Source: Natronosalvus vescus | GTDB lineage: Archaea > Halobacteriota > Halobacteria > Halobacteriales > Natrialbaceae | Direction of reading: 5' to 3' | NCBI RefSeq assembly: GCF_023973145.1 | Contig: NZ_CP099546.1 | Span: 3,534,001 to 3,598,000 of the forward strand | Length of the DNA: 64,000 nt | Shown: piece by piece, positions 7,214 through 16,174 of the stretch | Numbering within the stretch: the stretch's first letter is position 1 | How the letters are laid out: each line of letters begins with the position of its first letter | Position numbers and translations under genes: made by a program | The notes under the pieces: model-generated | Seen by the model: the letters and a program-made list of their open reading frames with translations, nothing else | Told to the model about the DNA's origin: nothing | The model's database searches: none

Positions 7214-10123
7214 CTACTCGCCGATATGGCGGACACGCTGGCCGTCACCGATCTCCTCGAGTACGTGTTCGTGAAACGCCTGCAAAACGGCGCCTTCGTC
7301 CTCGGCCAGCACTACGTCGCTCGCCGACAGCGTCGCCAGCCCGAACGCCCGCGGCGTCGGCGAGTCGACCAGCCGTCGGGACACCTCGAGGTCGCCCGAC
7401 TCGAGCCGTGAGACGACGTGTTCGACCTCCTCGACGTGCAGTTTGTCCTCGAGCAGTTCGCGATACGTCTCCTCGATCACCGCGAAGTCCTCGAGACCCT
7501 CCGCGAAGCCGAGCAACATTTCGCTCGAGACCTGCTGTTCGCTCGCGGATTTCTCGTAGCCCTTGTAGCGTTTGAGGATCATCAGCGATCGCGTCGCGTT
7601 GATCCGGAAATAGCGCTGGAGGAGGTCGGTGCCCGAGAGCGCCGCTCGTAAATCGGCTCGCACCCGATCGGCTTCGAGGTCGTCGATGATCCCCTCGAGA
7701 TCCACCTTCCGGTTCAGGGGCATCGAGAGGACGAACCCGTTGTCGGCGACGGCGACCCGGACGTCGGCGGTCGCCTCCTGGGCGCACCGGTACGCCAGCA
7801 GTCGCGAAAGGCCGTCGTTGACCCGACGACCGTAACAGGCGTGGACGTAGTAGTGACGCTCGTATTCGTCTCGATCGCGTTCGACCTCGATCGCGAGTCG
7901 GTCGACGGTACTCAAACTCTCCGGATCGGCGTAACGACACTGATAGTCGACGAGTCGCGAGATGGCCCGGACGCTCGAGTCGTCGAGCGGGAACCCGCGA
8001 AGCCATGCACGGACGCGAGCGGAGCCGCCGGTTTCGTAGTGCTCGAGGAGGGTATGTTGGAACGCCAGGATCGCATAGCCCATATCGGTCGACAGCGGGA
8101 GCCGTTCTGCGTACCACGAGGGAACGGTCGGGCGGGAGGCGGTACGATCGACGTACACCTTCGATCCGCGCCGGTAGCGATACTCGAAGTGGTCGCCGCC
8201 GAGGACGAACACGTCGCCCTTCTCGAGCGTGTCGAGATACCCCTCGTCGAGTTGGCCGACCCACGCGTTGTCCGCCCGGGTGTGGACGCCGCAGGTAAAC
8301 GAGTCGGGGATCGTCCCGATGTTGGTCATGTAGATCACTCGCGCAAGCCGACCGCGTTTGCCCATCAGGGACTCACCGACGGGGAAGGCGTCGTAGTAAT
8401 AGTCGCCGTCGGGTGGATCGTTCTCGTCCCGCCAGACCTTCGCGTAGACGTTCCGATCCTCGAGGCCCGCGTATTCGGCCGTGAGATACGCCATAAGGTG
8501 CTCCCACTCCTCGTCGCTGTATTCTCGATAGGGGTACGCACGACGGAGCGTCTCGAGAATCTCTACTTCCGGACGTACCTTCGCGATAGCCATTCCATAG
8601 ACGTGCTGGGCGGCGACGTCCTGGGCGTTTTCGGGAATCGACACCGAATCGACGAACCCCTCCGCTGCCCGTTCGAGCATGACCGCACACTCGAGGAGTT
8701 CGTCCCTGTCGAGGGCGATTACTCGACCGGTGACGGTCTGGCCGACGCGGTGGCCGGCACGGCCAACCCGCTGGAGGAGTGCGGCGACCGATTTCGGCGA
8801 GCCGACCTGTACCACCAGATCGACGTGGGGCATGTCGATCCCGAGTTCGAGACTGGTCGAGGACGTTACCACCGACAGGTCGCCGTCCTTGAGCTTGCGT
8901 TCGATTCGCTGGCGAACGTCCGTCGAGAGGCTGCCGTGGTGACAGCCGGAGTTGTCCTCGTCGTACGCCTCGAAGCGCTCCCGGAGGTTGTGTAACACGC
9001 GTTCAGCGCCCGAACGAGTGTTCGTGAAGACGAGGGTGTTGGTGTGTTCCTGGATGTGCTCGTGGAGGAGTCGATAAAATCGCTCCTGAACCAGGTCTCG
9101 TGGCGTGTTGATCAGATCGTCCGCGGGGCACTCGAGCTGGAGGTCGAACTCGCGAGCGAAGCGAGCGTCGACGATGTCGTAGTCTCGAGGCACCCGGTCT
9201 GTGTCGTCGCCGATATCTGCGTCAGCGGGTTCACAGCCGACCAGAAACTCGGCCACCCGCGAGAGCGGTTCGATCGTCGCCGAACAGCCGATCCGCGTAA
9301 TCTCGTGGTCGACCATCGTCTGGAGGCGCTCGAGGCTCACCGACAGGTGGGTGCCCCGCTTGTTCGCCGCCAGCGAGTGGATTTCGTCGACGATGACGTA
9401 CTCGACGGATCGCAGCTTCTCCCGGAACTTCGGGGCGTTGAGCAAAATAGCGAGCGTCTCCGGTGTCGTGTTGAGGATATGTGGCGTCGTCTCGAGCATC
9501 GCCTGTCGCTCGCTCGACCCCGTGTCGCCGTGGCGAATCGCGTGGCGAATCTCCCCCATTGATTCGCCCCGATCCGCGGCGATCGATTCGATCCCCTCGA
9601 GTGGCACCTCGAGATTGCGATGGATGTCGTTGGCCAGCGATTTGAGTGGGGAGATGTAGAGGCAGTAGACGGTGTTCTCGAGGCCGCCCTCGTCCTCGCA
9701 CTCGTCTCCATCTTCGTCCTTGACCCCGCCTTCGTTTCCATTTCCGTCCCCGCGCTCATCTCCATCCCCTCCCTCGCCCTCGCACTCGTCTCCATCTCCG
9801 TTTCCGTCTACGTCCAAGTCCGCTTCATCGCGGTCACGTCTGTACAGTTCGTTGATGATCGCCGTAAACGACGCCAGGGTCTTTCCGGAACCCGTGGGGG
9901 CACAGATCAATGTGTTCGTCCCGTCGTGAATCCGCGGAATGGCGCCCTTCTGTGGCGGCGTGAAGAAGCCGCCGTTCTCGGGAACGTATTCGCCGAAACG
10001 CTCGAGCCACCACGAACGAATCGCGGGCTCGAGCAGGTCGAACACCTCGCGGTCGTCGATCGAAGTCGTTTCGGGATCGAACGGCAACCCGTCGGCGGGG
10101 AGCGACAGGTCGTCCTCGGGCAT
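7214..10123 (-). CDS. Lhr-type ATP-dependent DNA/RNA helicase
   Basis: A 969-residue superfamily 2 helicase of the large-helicase-related group, linked to DNA repair. Motif I is A-P-T-G-S-G-K-T (residues 75-82), motif II is DEIH (246-249), motif III is S-A-T-I-E-P, and motif VI is Q-R-V-G-R-A-G-H-R, followed by the long winged-helix and Lhr-core C-terminal domain. Between motif I and motif Ia there is an unusual insert of about 50 residues (98-148) made almost only of Asp, Glu and Gly. It projects from the first RecA domain and is probably a recent simple-sequence expansion. Otherwise the length and order are normal. The start at 10123 gives the expected N-terminus. I infer a repair or transcript-clearing role from the family. 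Confidence 0.9.
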   Translation of the reverse strand: MPEDDLSLPADGLPFDPETTSIDDREVFDLLEPAIRSWWLERFGEYVPENGGFFTPPQKGAIPRIHDGTNTLICAPTGSGKTLASFTAIINELYRRDRDEADLDVDGNGDGDECEGEGGDGDERGDGNGNEGGVKDEDGDECEDEGGLENTVYCLYISPLKSLANDIHRNLEVPLEGIESIAADRGESMGEIRHAIRHGDTGSSERQAMLETTPHILNTTPETLAILLNAPKFREKLRSVEYVIVDEIHSLAANKRGTHLSVSLERLQTMVDHEITRIGCSATIEPLSRVAEFLVGCEPADADIGDDTDRVPRDYDIVDARFAREFDLQLECPADDLINTPRDLVQERFYRLLHEHIQEHTNTLVFTNTRSGAERVLHNLRERFEAYDEDNSGCHHGSLSTDVRQRIERKLKDGDLSVVTSSTSLELGIDMPHVDLVVQVGSPKSVAALLQRVGRAGHRVGQTVTGRVIALDRDELLECAVMLERAAEGFVDSVSIPENAQDVAAQHVYGMAIAKVRPEVEILETLRRAYPYREYSDEEWEHLMAYLTAEYAGLEDRNVYAKVWRDENDPPDGDYYYDAFPVGESLMGKRGRLARVIYMTNIGTIPDSFTCGVHTRADNAWVGQLDEGYLDTLEKGDVFVLGGDHFEYRYRRGSKVYVDRTASRPTVPSWYAERLPLSTDMGYAILAFQHTLLEHYETGGSARVRAWLRGFPLDDSSVRAISRLVDYQCRYADPESLSTVDRLAIEVERDRDEYERHYYVHACYGRRVNDGLSRLLAYRCAQEATADVRVAVADNGFVLSMPLNRKVDLEGIIDDLEADRVRADLRAALSGTDLLQRYFRINATRSLMILKRYKGYEKSASEQQVSSEMLLGFAEGLEDFAVIEETYRELLEDKLHVEEVEHVVSRLESGDLEVSRRLVDSPTPRAFGLATLSASDVVLAEDEGAVLQAFHEHVLEEIGDGQRVRHIGE

Positions 10124-10217
10124 TATACTGCCCTGGGTACCGGGCGCCTAAGAGGGTTTGGCCACCGGAGTGAAAGTGAACGGGTCGTCCGACGTCGCCG
10201 AGCGTCCAGGGTCGTGT

Positions 10218-11288
10218 TCAAAACTCCGTGACGACTTCGATCCCTTCGGTATCGTAGGTTGTCATCGCCTCGAGGCGATCCGACACGTCCTCGAGCCTCA
10301 CCCGTCGGGTGACGAGCACCGACGGGTCGAGCGCGCTCGAGTCGATCATCCGTAACAGTTCGCCGTAGCGCGAAGGCGGCATTCCTCTAGAGCCGAGGAA
10401 CGTGATCTCCCCGAAGATCATCCCGTCGACGGGTAACGGTACCTCACCCCGTTCGACGTCGGTCGTCAACCCGAGCTGGACGTGCGTCCCCCGCGGCCGG
10501 AGACACTCGAGGCTGTTTCGACAGGTTTCCGCCCGTCCGAGGGCGTCGATCGAGACGTGTGCGCCGCCGTTCGTCTCGGATTCGATCACCGACGGAACGG
10601 TCGTCGTCTCGTCCAGGTCGCTCGCATCGAGGGTGACCCGCGCCCCGACTCGAGCGGCTCGCTCGAGTGGTTCCTCGCGAACGTCGACGGCGATGGGGTT
10701 CGCGCCGAGGGCATCGGCGATCTGGACGGCGGCCAGACCGAGACCGCCACAGCCGTGGACAGCGACCCAGTCCCCGCCGCCGACGTCGGCCCGGTGGGCC
10801 AGGGCGTGAAAGGCCGTGACGTACCGACAGCCGAGAGCGGCGACGGCATCGGCCGGAACGCCGTCGGGTACGCGAGCGACGTTGAAATCGGCGTGGGGGA
10901 CGTGGATGCGTTCGGCGAACGCACCCGGCACGCTGGCTTCGAACCCGAGTGCGTATCCGTCCGTACAGACGTTGCCGTGACCGGCCCGACACTGGGGACA
11001 CGTTCCCTCACCGAGGCTGAACGGGATCGCGACCCGATCACCGACGGCAACTGAAGAGACGCGCGAACCGACCTCGACGACTCGACCTGCCGGTTCGTGG
11101 CCGAGGATCTGCCCGATCGGTACCTGGTCGTCCGCCCACTCGCCGTGTCCCTGCCAGGCGTGCCAGTCGCTCCGACAGATTCCACAGGCTTCGACCGCTA
11201 CAATGACGCCTTCCGGCGTGAGATTGGGGTCGTCGACCTCACGGACGACGAGTGGATCGCCATACCCCTCGAGTACTGCAGCGCGCAT
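10218..11288 (-). CDS. Zinc-dependent alcohol dehydrogenase-like protein (MDR family)
   Basis: A 356-residue medium-chain dehydrogenase/reductase. The N-terminal GroES-like half has the catalytic zinc ligand in A-C-G-I-C-R-S-D and the G-H-E-P-A-G-R-V motif. The structural zinc lobe is E-G-T-C-P-Q-C-R-A-G-H-G-N-V-C, three Cys with the usual first Cys replaced. The NAD(P) half has G-C-G-G-L-G-L-A-A-V-Q. It oxidises an alcohol or reduces an aldehyde or ketone; the substrate is unknown. It stands alone between the convergently read DUF7504-like gene and the Lhr helicase gene, all on the minus strand with gaps over 90 nt, so it is probably transcribed on its own. Confidence 0.87.
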   Translation of the reverse strand: MRAAVLEGYGDPLVVREVDDPNLTPEGVIVAVEACGICRSDWHAWQGHGEWADDQVPIGQILGHEPAGRVVEVGSRVSSVAVGDRVAIPFSLGEGTCPQCRAGHGNVCTDGYALGFEASVPGAFAERIHVPHADFNVARVPDGVPADAVAALGCRYVTAFHALAHRADVGGGDWVAVHGCGGLGLAAVQIADALGANPIAVDVREEPLERAARVGARVTLDASDLDETTTVPSVIESETNGGAHVSIDALGRAETCRNSLECLRPRGTHVQLGLTTDVERGEVPLPVDGMIFGEITFLGSRGMPPSRYGELLRMIDSSALDPSVLVTRRVRLEDVSDRLEAMTTYDTEGIEVVTEF

Positions 11289-11396
11289 GCTCGAGGGTTG
11301 GTGGCTAGCGAGTTAACCGTTGTCACGAACGTGGGATCCTGTCGATATCACGTATCTAACACGAGCAAGTGACGAGTTCGAAGCGAGCTGGTACGG

Positions 11397-12050
11397 TTAC
11401 AACTCGAGCCAGTCGCTCGTTGTCGGCTGATCGTGGAGGTGCCAGCGTTGTTCGGTTCGTTCACCACGAGTGCGAACTTCGACGATCGCATCGAACAACG
11501 GCTCCAGGAGATTGACGGCATCGTGATCGCGCGCTACCGGGAGATGGTAGTGGCCCATCCCGTGGGCGTTTTTGACGCTGACACTCGTCAGGTGGAGGAG
11601 TTTGAACACGGTTTCGGTGTCATACTCGTTTAGAAGCGGGACTAGCGAGTCGACACAGACGCGCAATTCTGCGGGCTCGAGTCCGTTGGCCTCGGCGTCG
11701 ATCTCACGAATTGCGTCGATGAAATCGGCGCCAAACGTCCCGAGCGGGTTCTGTGATGTGTCGGTATCGGCGATCGTCGGGCGATCTGGGTACGCGACGA
11801 CGTGCGTGTTGGAACCTGCGTGGTCGTGGTGACAGGCTTGGCTTCGATAGGTTACCCCTTCCCCGGTGACGGTGAGACGATACCGATCGCGATCGGAGAG
11901 ATCACCGAGCAAGCGTTGGCAGATCGCTTCGTGGGCGACCGTCGCGCTCGCCCCGACGATCAAGATGTTGCTCCCCTCCCGCTTGAGGCTCTCGAGCGTC
12001 TGGGCAAACGTCGAACTGTCTGACCCGTCGACACCTGGCTCAGTCTGCAT
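11397..12050 (-). CDS. DUF7504-like haloarchaeal protein
   Basis: A 217-residue soluble protein. It starts with a RecA/KaiC-like first strand (N-I-L-I-V-G-A-S-A-T-V-A-H-E-A-I-C) but has no true Walker A lysine, then a strand containing H-V-V-A-Y-P-D, and a C-terminal part with L-H-L-T-S-V-S-V-K-N-A-H-G-M-G-H-Y-H-L-P. I recognise this layout, from memory, as the haloarchaeal family named DUF7504, degenerate KaiC-type ATPase relatives often near signalling genes. No function is established. It has its own promoter region; an ATAAATATT element near 12075 lies about 25 bases before the start. Confidence 0.65.
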   Translation of the reverse strand: MQTEPGVDGSDSSTFAQTLESLKREGSNILIVGASATVAHEAICQRLLGDLSDRDRYRLTVTGEGVTYRSQACHHDHAGSNTHVVAYPDRPTIADTDTSQNPLGTFGADFIDAIREIDAEANGLEPAELRVCVDSLVPLLNEYDTETVFKLLHLTSVSVKNAHGMGHYHLPVARDHDAVNLLEPLFDAIVEVRTRGERTEQRWHLHDQPTTSDWLEL

Positions 12051-12205
12051 CCACTTTCACTATCACAGCCTACGACCATAAATATTCCGGCAAATTGGAG
12101 CTAAGATTAGTATTTTCTGTTAGAATATGTTCGGGTGTCGGTCCATCGAACGGGCACCATCGTGGGTATCGGCCGTTTTTTGACCGATGGGCACGCAGTA
12201 GGGGT

Positions 12206-13048
12206 ATGGACGACCGGAACGACGACCTCGCTGCGGCAATCCGTGAGTTGACCGCAACCCTGGAGTTACTGCGGGAGGAACTCGACGCACAGGGGCCGCG
12301 ACGACCGCCGTTACGGCCGCCAACCCCTCGAGAGGTAACTCGGTTCGGCGACGAAATCGCGATTCCGGCGCTCATCGCACTGCTCGAGGCAAACGTTCGA
12401 GCGCTGAAAGCCCTCCAGCGGGGGCTCAAGGTCGCTCGTGCCGAACGCACGGCCCGCGGTGCAGCGACCGACGCTGCGGGTGATGCGGCCGATCGAACGA
12501 AACGTCGCTCGAAGGAACTTCGGGAGGCGACGCTCTCACATCTCGACCGGGCGCTGAACGAACTGCAGGATGCGGTTTCCGGCGGCTCGATCGAGACAGA
12601 CGACCGCACACGAACGCTGCTCGAGGACGCCAAGCGCCTGCGAGCCGATCTGGATCAGCGACTGGCGTCGCTCGAAGCGGAGACGCACTCACGCGAGAGT
12701 GAATTCGACGGATCTGCTACCCGGATCGATATCGAATCCGGATCCGCTCAGTCGGACGATACCACCGACGTGGACGACCACCGGACGAACACGGCAGACG
12801 TCGACGTCGACGCCGAACTCGAGACGCTAAAGGATCAGTACGCCCCCTCGAGTGACGAGACTGACGAGAGCGAGGAGGCGAATGGCGAGGCGGGCGAATC
12901 TGAGTCGAGCGCGTCTGCAGACGACGGCGATGGTGCCAGTGATGTCGCTTCCAGCGGTGACGGCAATGACGGTACCGACGACGACAGCACCGACGGTACC
13001 GACGACGACAGCGACGACCCGGATACGACTGCCACCGGCAGTCGGTGA
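12206..13048 (+). CDS. Haloarchaeal coiled-coil protein with acidic tail, function unknown
   Basis: A 280-residue protein in three parts. Residues 1-30 form a charged helix; residues 35-150 are long Ala/Arg/Leu-rich helices likely to form a coiled coil (L-I-A-L-L-E-A-N-V-R-A-L-K-A-L-Q and H-L-D-R-A-L-N-E-L-Q-D-A-V); the last 90 residues are a disordered Asp/Ser/Glu tail with GTDDDS repeats (12960-13020). There is no signal peptide or membrane segment. I chose ATG 12206 because the sequence before it in the same frame looks non-coding and crosses the probable promoter. Homologues appear to be limited to haloarchaea; I cannot assign a role. Confidence 0.65.
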   Translation: MDDRNDDLAAAIRELTATLELLREELDAQGPRRPPLRPPTPREVTRFGDEIAIPALIALLEANVRALKALQRGLKVARAERTARGAATDAAGDAADRTKRRSKELREATLSHLDRALNELQDAVSGGSIETDDRTRTLLEDAKRLRADLDQRLASLEAETHSRESEFDGSATRIDIESGSAQSDDTTDVDDHRTNTADVDVDAELETLKDQYAPSSDETDESEEANGEAGESESSASADDGDGASDVASSGDGNDGTDDDSTDGTDDDSDDPDTTATGSR

Positions 13049-13174
13049 CGTGAACGGGCTGTGCGTGACTGGTGGTCGGTGAGGGTCGACCCCTCGAGTG
13101 CGGCGAAGAAAACCATATAGAGGCCGTATATCCGTCGAATCAGAATTCCGTTTCGAGTCGAACCCCAAAATGGG

Positions 13175-13636
13175 TCAGACCGGCTCGAACCGGAAGCCGT
13201 CCCAGGCCTGGCTCTCGGTGAGTTTGATGCCGACACCCGGCTCGCGGAGTTCCTCGGCGTACACCGGCTGGACGGTGTCGCCGGACTCGACGTCGCCCGT
13301 CGTGAGCTGGCCGAGCGCCCGTACGGGTGGGTCGTCCGGGTCGGTGAGTTCCTCGAGGTCGAACTCGACGATTGCGAGGTGGTTCGGTTCGCGGACGCCC
13401 GGCGGCGTGGCGGTGCTGGTCGTCCAGGTGACGACGGTAGCGGTGTACTCGCTGAGGTCGACCGTCTCGACCGGTTCGTTGCCGTCGAGGCCGAGATGGT
13501 GTCGGGGGAACCCGATCGTTCCATCGGCGTAGCGAACGGCCTCCATCGGTGGTTGGTCGGGTTCGTCGTCGATTCCGCTTGCTCCGTGGTCTCCGCTTGC
13601 TCCGTCCGCTCCGTCCGCTCCGTCCGCACCCGTCAT
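13175..13636 (-). CDS. DUF35 OB-fold acyl-CoA-associated protein
   Basis: A 153-residue protein whose body has the DUF35/OB-fold pattern (V-R-Y-A-D-G-T-I-G-F-P-R-H near residue 37, then a beta barrel ending in G-V-G-I-K-L-T-E-S). DUF35 proteins are obligate partners of SCP2-type thiolases and thiolase-like aldolases. The rubredoxin-like zinc finger common in the family is missing: there is no Cys pair. The N-terminus is a low-complexity Gly/Ala/Asp run encoded by an imperfect GCNGAC-type repeat at 13570-13630. Its ATG overlaps the stop of the thiolase-like gene by 4 nt, which supports a two-protein complex. Confidence 0.8.
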   Translation of the reverse strand: MTGADGADGADGASGDHGASGIDDEPDQPPMEAVRYADGTIGFPRHHLGLDGNEPVETVDLSEYTATVVTWTTSTATPPGVREPNHLAIVEFDLEELTDPDDPPVRALGQLTTGDVESGDTVQPVYAEELREPGVGIKLTESQAWDGFRFEPV

Positions 13637-14796
13637 GCGCCCACCTCCATGATCGTCGTGATTACACAGTTGCCGAACCCACCCACGTTACAGCACAGGC
13701 CAACATCCGCGTCGACCTGTCGCGGGCCGGCCTCGCCGACGAGTTGCTCGTAGATTTCGACGCCCTGAGCGACCCCGCTCGCCCCGAGTGGATGGCCCTT
13801 CGACTTGAGGCCGCCGGAGGTGTTGATCGGGAGGTCGCCAGTGTCGCGCTCGGTTTCCCCCGCTTCGACTAGCCTCCAGGCGTCGCCGTGGTCTGCGAAG
13901 CCGAGGCCCTCCATCTGCAGGAACTCGAGGATCGTGAACATGTCGTGGAGTTCGGCGACGTCGACGTCCTCGGGGTCGTAGCCGCTCATCTCGTAGGCCG
14001 CCCGGCCGCTCTCGACGACGCCGTTCATGATGGTCGGATCGGGTCGCTCGTGGACGACGTGGGTATCCGTCGCGCCGGCGACGCTCGAGACGATGGCGTA
14101 TTCGTCGGTGTACTCCCTGGCGACCGACTCGGAACAGAACAGGAGCGCTGCCGATCCATCGGTGATCGGACAGAAGTCGTAGAGTCGAAGGGGGTCAGCG
14201 ACGATGGGTGACTCGAGCACGGTCTCGAGACCGACTTCCTTTCGAAACTGGGCGTGGGGATTGTCGACGCCGTTTTTGTGGTTCTTGACGGCGACCTTCG
14301 CCAGGCTCTCTCGCGGGGCGTCGAAGCGCTCGAGATAGTGGCGGGCGGTCATCCCCGCGAAGGAGGGGAGGGTGACGCCGTGTTTGTACTCCTCGGGGTG
14401 GGTGATCGAGGCGATGATGTCCGTCGACTCGCCGGTCGTCCGGTGGGTCATCTTTTCGCCACCGACGAGGAGGGTCATCTCGCTGGCTCCGCTGGCGATC
14501 GACTGCCAGGCGGCGTAGATGCCCGCACCGCCGCTCGAGCTGGTCTGGTCGACGCGCTGGGTGTACGCCGGCAGGAGCCCGAGGTCGTGGGCGAGCATGT
14601 TCATGATGCCGCCCTGCCCTTCGAACTCACCACTCGACATATTGGAGACGTAGCAGTGCTCGACGTCGCTCGGCTCGACGCCCGCGTCCTCGAGACACGC
14701 GATGCCGGCCTCGGCGAGGAGGTCTCGGATCCACGCCTCCCGCTGGCCGAATTGGGTCATCGACGCGCCGATGATCGCAACACGGTCGGTGTCCAT
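13633..14796 (-). CDS. Thiolase-superfamily protein (SCP2-type) lacking the nucleophilic Cys
   Basis: A 387-residue member of the thiolase superfamily, SCP2/lipid-transfer type. It has the N-terminal V-A-I-I-G-A-S-M-T-Q-F-G block, the conserved S-K-G-H-P-L-G-A-S-G block with the catalytic His, and the closing G-G-F-G-N. At the position of the acyl-accepting Cys (normally A-C-A-S-G) the sequence reads T-S-S-S-G, so the nucleophile is Ser86. It may therefore be an aldolase- or Claisen-type relative working with the adjoining DUF35 protein. I placed the start at 14796: a TATA element (TATAAATA on the minus strand, 14818-14825) lies 22-29 bases upstream and would overlap the alternative ATG at 14817. 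Confidence 0.85.
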   Translation of the reverse strand: MDTDRVAIIGASMTQFGQREAWIRDLLAEAGIACLEDAGVEPSDVEHCYVSNMSSGEFEGQGGIMNMLAHDLGLLPAYTQRVDQTSSSGGAGIYAAWQSIASGASEMTLLVGGEKMTHRTTGESTDIIASITHPEEYKHGVTLPSFAGMTARHYLERFDAPRESLAKVAVKNHKNGVDNPHAQFRKEVGLETVLESPIVADPLRLYDFCPITDGSAALLFCSESVAREYTDEYAIVSSVAGATDTHVVHERPDPTIMNGVVESGRAAYEMSGYDPEDVDVAELHDMFTILEFLQMEGLGFADHGDAWRLVEAGETERDTGDLPINTSGGLKSKGHPLGASGVAQGVEIYEQLVGEAGPRQVDADVGLCCNVGGFGNCVITTIMEVGA

Positions 14797-14817
14797 GCGC
14801 GGACAGAGTACGCTCAT

Positions 14818-14825
14818 TTATTTAT
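14818..14825 (-). promoter_or_regulatory. TATA element of the thiolase-like/DUF35 operon
   Basis: Read on the minus strand this is TATAAATA, centred about 25 bases before ATG 14796. It decides between two in-frame starts, because the more upstream ATG (14817) would lie inside the promoter. Confidence 0.6.
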
Positions 14826-14863
14826 ATGATGAGGATCGGGCAGCGTTCGAACTACAATACTTC

Positions 14864-14875
14864 AGTTAGTGTAGT
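14864..14875 (+). promoter_or_regulatory. AGTTAGTGTAGT motif in a divergent promoter region
   Basis: This 12-base word lies between the divergent thiolase-like gene and the universal stress protein gene, next to a GTTTAAAC palindrome at 14876-14883. The identical 12-mer occurs in the promoter-rich gap at 38919-38930. It could be a shared operator, but two copies are weak evidence. Confidence 0.3.
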
Positions 14876-14959
14876 GTTTAAACTACAGTATCTCAAGCGT
14901 GAAACCTCGCCCTTCTGGGTGGCGAAGAGATCAAGAGACTGGTTGTGGAGCGCACCCGT

Positions 14960-15418
14960 ATGGTGATCCTCACCACCGTCGACCTCGAGCAAGCGCCGGA
15001 GCGACCCATAACCGTCGGCTACGACCTCGCGACCACCTACGACGACACGCTGGTCGTGCTCTCGGTACTCACGGAGAGCGAGTACGACGAGCGCATCCAG
15101 AGCCGGGAGGAACTCCCCGACGAGTTCGAAAATCAATTCACGCCCGACCAGGCAGTCCAGTCCATCGCGAGCGAGGTTCGCTCCATCGTCAACCGTGTCG
15201 TCGGCGACGGGCACACCGACCGCGTCGAGACGCAGGGGGCGATCGGTGACCCCGCTCCGACGATCATCGAGGCGTCCGACGAACTCGATCCGCGGTACAT
15301 CGTTGTCGGTGGCAGAAAACAGGCACCGGCGAAACAGGCGATCTTCGGGAGCGTCTCACACGAGGTGATGCGTAAGGCAGATCAACCCGTCGTGACGCTC
15401 GTCGAAGAGACCGATTGA
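14960..15418 (+). CDS. Universal stress protein (UspA family)
   Basis: A 152-residue single-domain Usp. It begins with a hydrophobic strand, I-L-T-T-V-D-L, and ends with the family's nucleotide-binding loop pattern: Y-I-V-V-G-G-R-K, then G-S-V-S-H-E-V-M-R-K-A and Q-P-V-V-T-L-V. The loop is near the G-2x-G-9x-G-S/T form, although the first part is modified, so ATP binding is likely but not certain. The cytoplasmic family is used widely in haloarchaea for stress signalling. I placed the start at ATG 14960, five codons inside a longer frame, because it begins exactly at the first strand. Confidence 0.85.
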   Translation: MVILTTVDLEQAPERPITVGYDLATTYDDTLVVLSVLTESEYDERIQSREELPDEFENQFTPDQAVQSIASEVRSIVNRVVGDGHTDRVETQGAIGDPAPTIIEASDELDPRYIVVGGRKQAPAKQAIFGSVSHEVMRKADQPVVTLVEETD

Positions 15419-15510
15419 GAGAGGACTGTCATACCGAAGTGCTGGCGATCGGTCATTTCAGGGGAGATCAGCGGTAGGTGACGACAACGATCAGCGCTGT
15501 GGAGGTGACG

Positions 15511-16056
15511 CTACCAGGGCTCGTTTTTCAGCCCCAATTTGTACGCGATCATGTTCGTCCCGACGTGCAGAATTGGCGTGAGCACGACGATGACGAGGAT
15601 CACTCCCAGGGTGAACCAGGTCAGGAACCAGTCAGTTGCGAGCAGCGCCGTCAGCGGTAGCGACACGACGACGAAGTCGAGTTGATCGAGTCCCGGAAAC
15701 ATTGCTCCCCGCTGCCGCCCGGTTCGGCGCTTGAGAAACGACGCGAGTATGTCACCGAGCATCGCCCCGCCGGCCAGCCCGAGTGCCGCCCACGGGGTAA
15801 ACGTCGGCACCTCGAATCCGAGTGTGCCACTGACGTCAGCGGCGATCATCGTCAGCCCACCAGCGAGAAGCAACCCGGCCACGATTCCGGCGGCGGTTCC
15901 CCGCCAGGTCTTCCCGTCACCCAGCAGACGCCGCCCGTTCAGCTCTCGACCCCCATCGATCGGTCGGCCACCCCCGGCGAGAACGGCTGCATTGTTCGGC
16001 ACGTATGCGGGCAACATCACCCAGAAGGCGACACCGATCGTCTCGAGTACTGCCAT
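15511..16056 (-). CDS. carS: CDP-archaeol synthase CarS
   Basis: A 181-residue polytopic membrane protein matching CarS, which joins CTP to unsaturated archaetidic acid (2,3-bis-O-geranylgeranylglycerol phosphate) to make CDP-archaeol for archaeal phospholipids. The family begins with a hydrophobic helix and a P-A-Y-V-P-N-N-A segment, then has the G-K-T-W-R-G motif, G-A-M-L-G-D-I-L-A-S-F-L-K-R-R and F-P-G-L-D-Q-L-D. All are present. I set the start at 16056, since the family length is about 175-185 residues and upstream codons lack any match. It is divergent from the proline dehydrogenase gene 118 nt away. Confidence 0.9.
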   Translation of the reverse strand: MAVLETIGVAFWVMLPAYVPNNAAVLAGGGRPIDGGRELNGRRLLGDGKTWRGTAAGIVAGLLLAGGLTMIAADVSGTLGFEVPTFTPWAALGLAGGAMLGDILASFLKRRTGRQRGAMFPGLDQLDFVVVSLPLTALLATDWFLTWFTLGVILVIVVLTPILHVGTNMIAYKLGLKNEPW

Positions 16057-16174
16057 ATCGGCCCGAACGAGGTGCTGGCTCTTAATCACGGGTGGTTCCT
16101 CCAGCGGTTGTCGGATACCTATCGACCCGGACGAATCACAAACTGCCAAATAAGAGGACTGCACACGTTTAACT

